The translations under genes were made by a program, and so were the position numbers. Below are positions 4,470-5,939 of a stretch of DNA of 5,939 bases, one piece after another (positions within the stretch are counted from its first letter, which is position 1; each line of letters opens with the position of its first letter). The DNA comes from Bacillota bacterium (GTDB taxonomy: Bacteria; Bacillota; Clostridia; Peptostreptococcales; Anaerovoracaceae): contig JAQXSU010000100.1 in NCBI GenBank assembly GCA_029219125.1, positions 1-5,939 of the forward strand, in the 5' to 3' direction. Under the pieces are notes generated by a model. The model saw only the letters and a list, made by a program, of their open reading frames with translations, ran no database searches and was not told the origin of the DNA.

Positions 4470-5939
4470 ATGTTAACCTCCCACCCTTTTTTATAAAATC
4501 TCTTCTCTTCTTCTTCATTGAACCAGCCGGCCAGATCTTCCGCAAGGAGCCGTTCCGCTTCCTTTCGGGCAAACTCGTCCAGCTGCAGGCTGGCGCATTC
4601 CAGAATGAATTTCCGAAGGATCCGATACTGGTCCTCCTTTTTGCGGTTTCGATGCTGATATCCCCCGCCGTAATAAAACGCCGAAAGCTTCTCGAAAAAT
4701 CCGAAGGGACCCTTTCCTGCCGCTGCGATGAGATACGCCAGCGTCCCGGAAAATCCGCCCCGGTTGTAATAGATATCCACCATGTTCTCGATCATATGGA
4801 GTTTCACCAGTTCCTCTGCAGACATCCAGCTGGTTCGGATCACCTCATAAGGTGCCCGCTCCCGGAACACAATTCCATACCGCTCTGCCTCCGCTGCCAG
4901 AGGCGTTCCCGGAAGCACCTTCAAAAATCCCAGCTGCAGCATATCAGCGCCGAGACTGTAGATTTTGTTAAATGACCGGGCGAACAATTCGTATCCCTCG
5001 TAAGGAAGACCGGCGATCAGATCCACATGAATATGGATATTGCCCACGGCAAGCAGCTGCTCCACGTTATATAAGATCGGATAGATGTTCTCCTTCCGGT
5101 TCACCGCCTGCAGGGTCTGGGGATTGGCCGACTGGATGCCGATCTCGAACTGAAAGAGTCCCTTCCGCGCATGCCGCAGCAGATCCAGCGTTTCCCTGTC
5201 CAGAAGATCGCCGCATAATTCAAAGTGAAAATTGGTCACCCCGTTGTCATTTTCCATCAGATAGCGGAAGATCTCCCGTGCCCGCTCCCTGTCGTAGTTG
5301 AAGGTCCGGTCGATGAATTTTACCTGCATAACCTGCTTATAGAGGAAATATCCCAGGTCCGCCTTCACCCGGTCCATCTCCAGGGGACGCAGGGTTTTGT
5401 CGATGGATGACAGGCAGTAGCTGCAGCGAAACGGACAGCCCCGCACGGACTCGTAGTATACCACCTGGTCCGGCTGACAGTCAAGAATGGAGTACGGAAA
5501 CGGAATCAGGTTGAAATCCATAGGCTCCATCTGCCCGTTGACATAAATCCTTCCGTCTCTTCCCCGGTAGATCAGTCCGGGCACGCTCATCAGAAGGGCC
5601 TCATCCGGCTTCCAGCCTGCCTGTCCTGCCTGTCCCTGACCTGCCTGCTCCTCGCACTGGTGCAGCACCTGGCAAAGCCGGTAGAAGGAATACTCTCCTT
5701 CCCCGCACAGAATGAAATCTGCCCACGGATGGTTCACCGCAAAATCTGCTCCCCCGGCGCTGACTTCCGGTCCGCCCAGGCAGATTTTCACGGACGGCCG
5801 GGCTTTTTTCAGGTCGGACGCCAGTTGTTTGATCTTTTCAATATTCCATATGTAACAGGAAAAGCAAACCATATCATAGTTTGCTCTGATCAGTTCCGTA
5901 TAAATATAAGTCAGGTCCTGGTTGATGGTAAATTCCCGG
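4466..5939 (-). CDS. B12-binding radical SAM protein, DUF4080-like, partial (5' end outside the window)
   Basis: The frame is open to the window edge, so the N-terminus is missing. An internal Met at 5872 is not the start, since the 22 codons before it (EFTINQDLTYIYTELIRANYD region) continue the same fold. Counting from that Met, residues 1-70 are the second half of a cobalamin-binding domain (GGPEVS at 33-38). C146, C150 and C153 form the CxxxCxxC cluster motif (RGCPFRCSYC) that binds the 4Fe-4S cluster and SAM. Other radical SAM features are FIDRTFN at 186-192, FHFELCGDLL at 215-224, FEIGIQS at 242-248 and DLIAGLPYEG at 284-293. The C-terminus from about 340 (SWMSAEEL, GGFSGTL, FYYGGGYQHRNRKK) resembles DUF4080. 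A Gln-Ala-Gly repeat linker (76-86) joins the B12 and radical SAM domains. The family is associated with cobalamin-dependent methylations and related radical chemistry; this subgroup's substrate is unknown to me. The stop overlaps the TPR start. Confidence 0.92.
   Translation of the reverse strand, partial: REFTINQDLTYIYTELIRANYDMVCFSCYIWNIEKIKQLASDLKKARPSVKICLGGPEVSAGGADFAVNHPWADFILCGEGEYSFYRLCQVLHQCEEQAGQGQAGQAGWKPDEALLMSVPGLIYRGRDGRIYVNGQMEPMDFNLIPFPYSILDCQPDQVVYYESVRGCPFRCSYCLSSIDKTLRPLEMDRVKADLGYFLYKQVMQVKFIDRTFNYDRERAREIFRYLMENDNGVTNFHFELCGDLLDRETLDLLRHARKGLFQFEIGIQSANPQTLQAVNRKENIYPILYNVEQLLAVGNIHIHVDLIAGLPYEGYELFARSFNKIYSLGADMLQLGFLKVLPGTPLAAEAERYGIVFRERAPYEVIRTSWMSAEELVKLHMIENMVDIYYNRGGFSGTLAYLIAAAGKGPFGFFEKLSAFYYGGGYQHRNRKKEDQYRILRKFILECASLQLDEFARKEAERLLAEDLAGWFNEEEEKRFYKKGWEVNI
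4477..4482 (-). promoter_or_regulatory. Ribosome binding site of the TPR gene inside the radical SAM gene
   Basis: GGGAGG, 7 nt before the ATG at 4469, lies in the last codons of the radical SAM gene. Together with the ATGA stop/start overlap it indicates coupled translation. Confidence 0.8.
5615..5647 (-). repeat. In-frame tandem repeat coding for Gln-Ala-Gly units
   Basis: A degenerate 9-bp unit (CAG GCA GGN) occurs three times with one 6-bp short copy (CAG GGA), encoding QAG-QG-QAG-QAG at residues 76-86 of the visible radical SAM protein. It is in phase with the codons, so slippage by whole units would only lengthen or shorten the interdomain linker. Confidence 0.75.

Noticed and set aside
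5799..5872. Internal Met at 5872 as the radical SAM start
   Set aside because: The same frame continues to the window edge with residues that fit the cobalamin-binding fold, and no ribosome binding site precedes this Met.

Overview
The window looks like chromosomal DNA of a low-to-moderate GC Gram-positive anaerobe. A Lachnospiraceae-type Clostridia is my best guess. The basis is inferential: strong AAGGAGG-type ribosome binding sites, intrinsic terminators, a consensus sigma-A promoter, a Gram-positive style lipoprotein, and a pairing of a B12-binding radical SAM protein with a TPR protein that I associate with gut Clostridia. Everything supported here is transcribed from the minus strand, so biological order runs from high to low coordinates.

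Layout in transcription order: (1) 5939-4466, a cobalamin-binding radical SAM protein that resembles the DUF4080 type, cut off at the window edge. (2) 4469-3333, a TPR protein whose ATG overlaps the radical SAM stop codon by 4 nt. This two-gene unit ends at a strong hairpin (3264-3290). (3) 3263-2967, about 300 bp of AT-rich non-coding DNA with several palindromes and two TTAAC(A/T) direct repeats, forming the control region of the next gene. (4) 2966-1428, an exported lipoprotein with a papain-like C39-type cysteine peptidase domain, ending at a hairpin terminator (1378-1405). (5) A stable-RNA promoter region with a perfect TTGACA-17-TATAAT promoter and a probable second promoter upstream. 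(6) A three-gene tRNA operon, Asn(GUU), Leu(UAA) and initiator fMet(CAU), all with encoded CCA, closed by a terminator (770-810). (7) 755-33, a PPP-family metallophosphoesterase whose ribosome binding site starts only 2 nt after the terminator T-tract.

The least ordinary points are the B12 radical SAM/TPR pair, whose function cannot be read from sequence; the cysteine-rich C39-like lipoprotein with a non-standard active-site motif and a crowded upstream region; and the phosphoesterase sitting immediately behind a tRNA-operon terminator with no promoter of its own that I can see. I found no mobile element, CRISPR array, integrase or recognised defence system.
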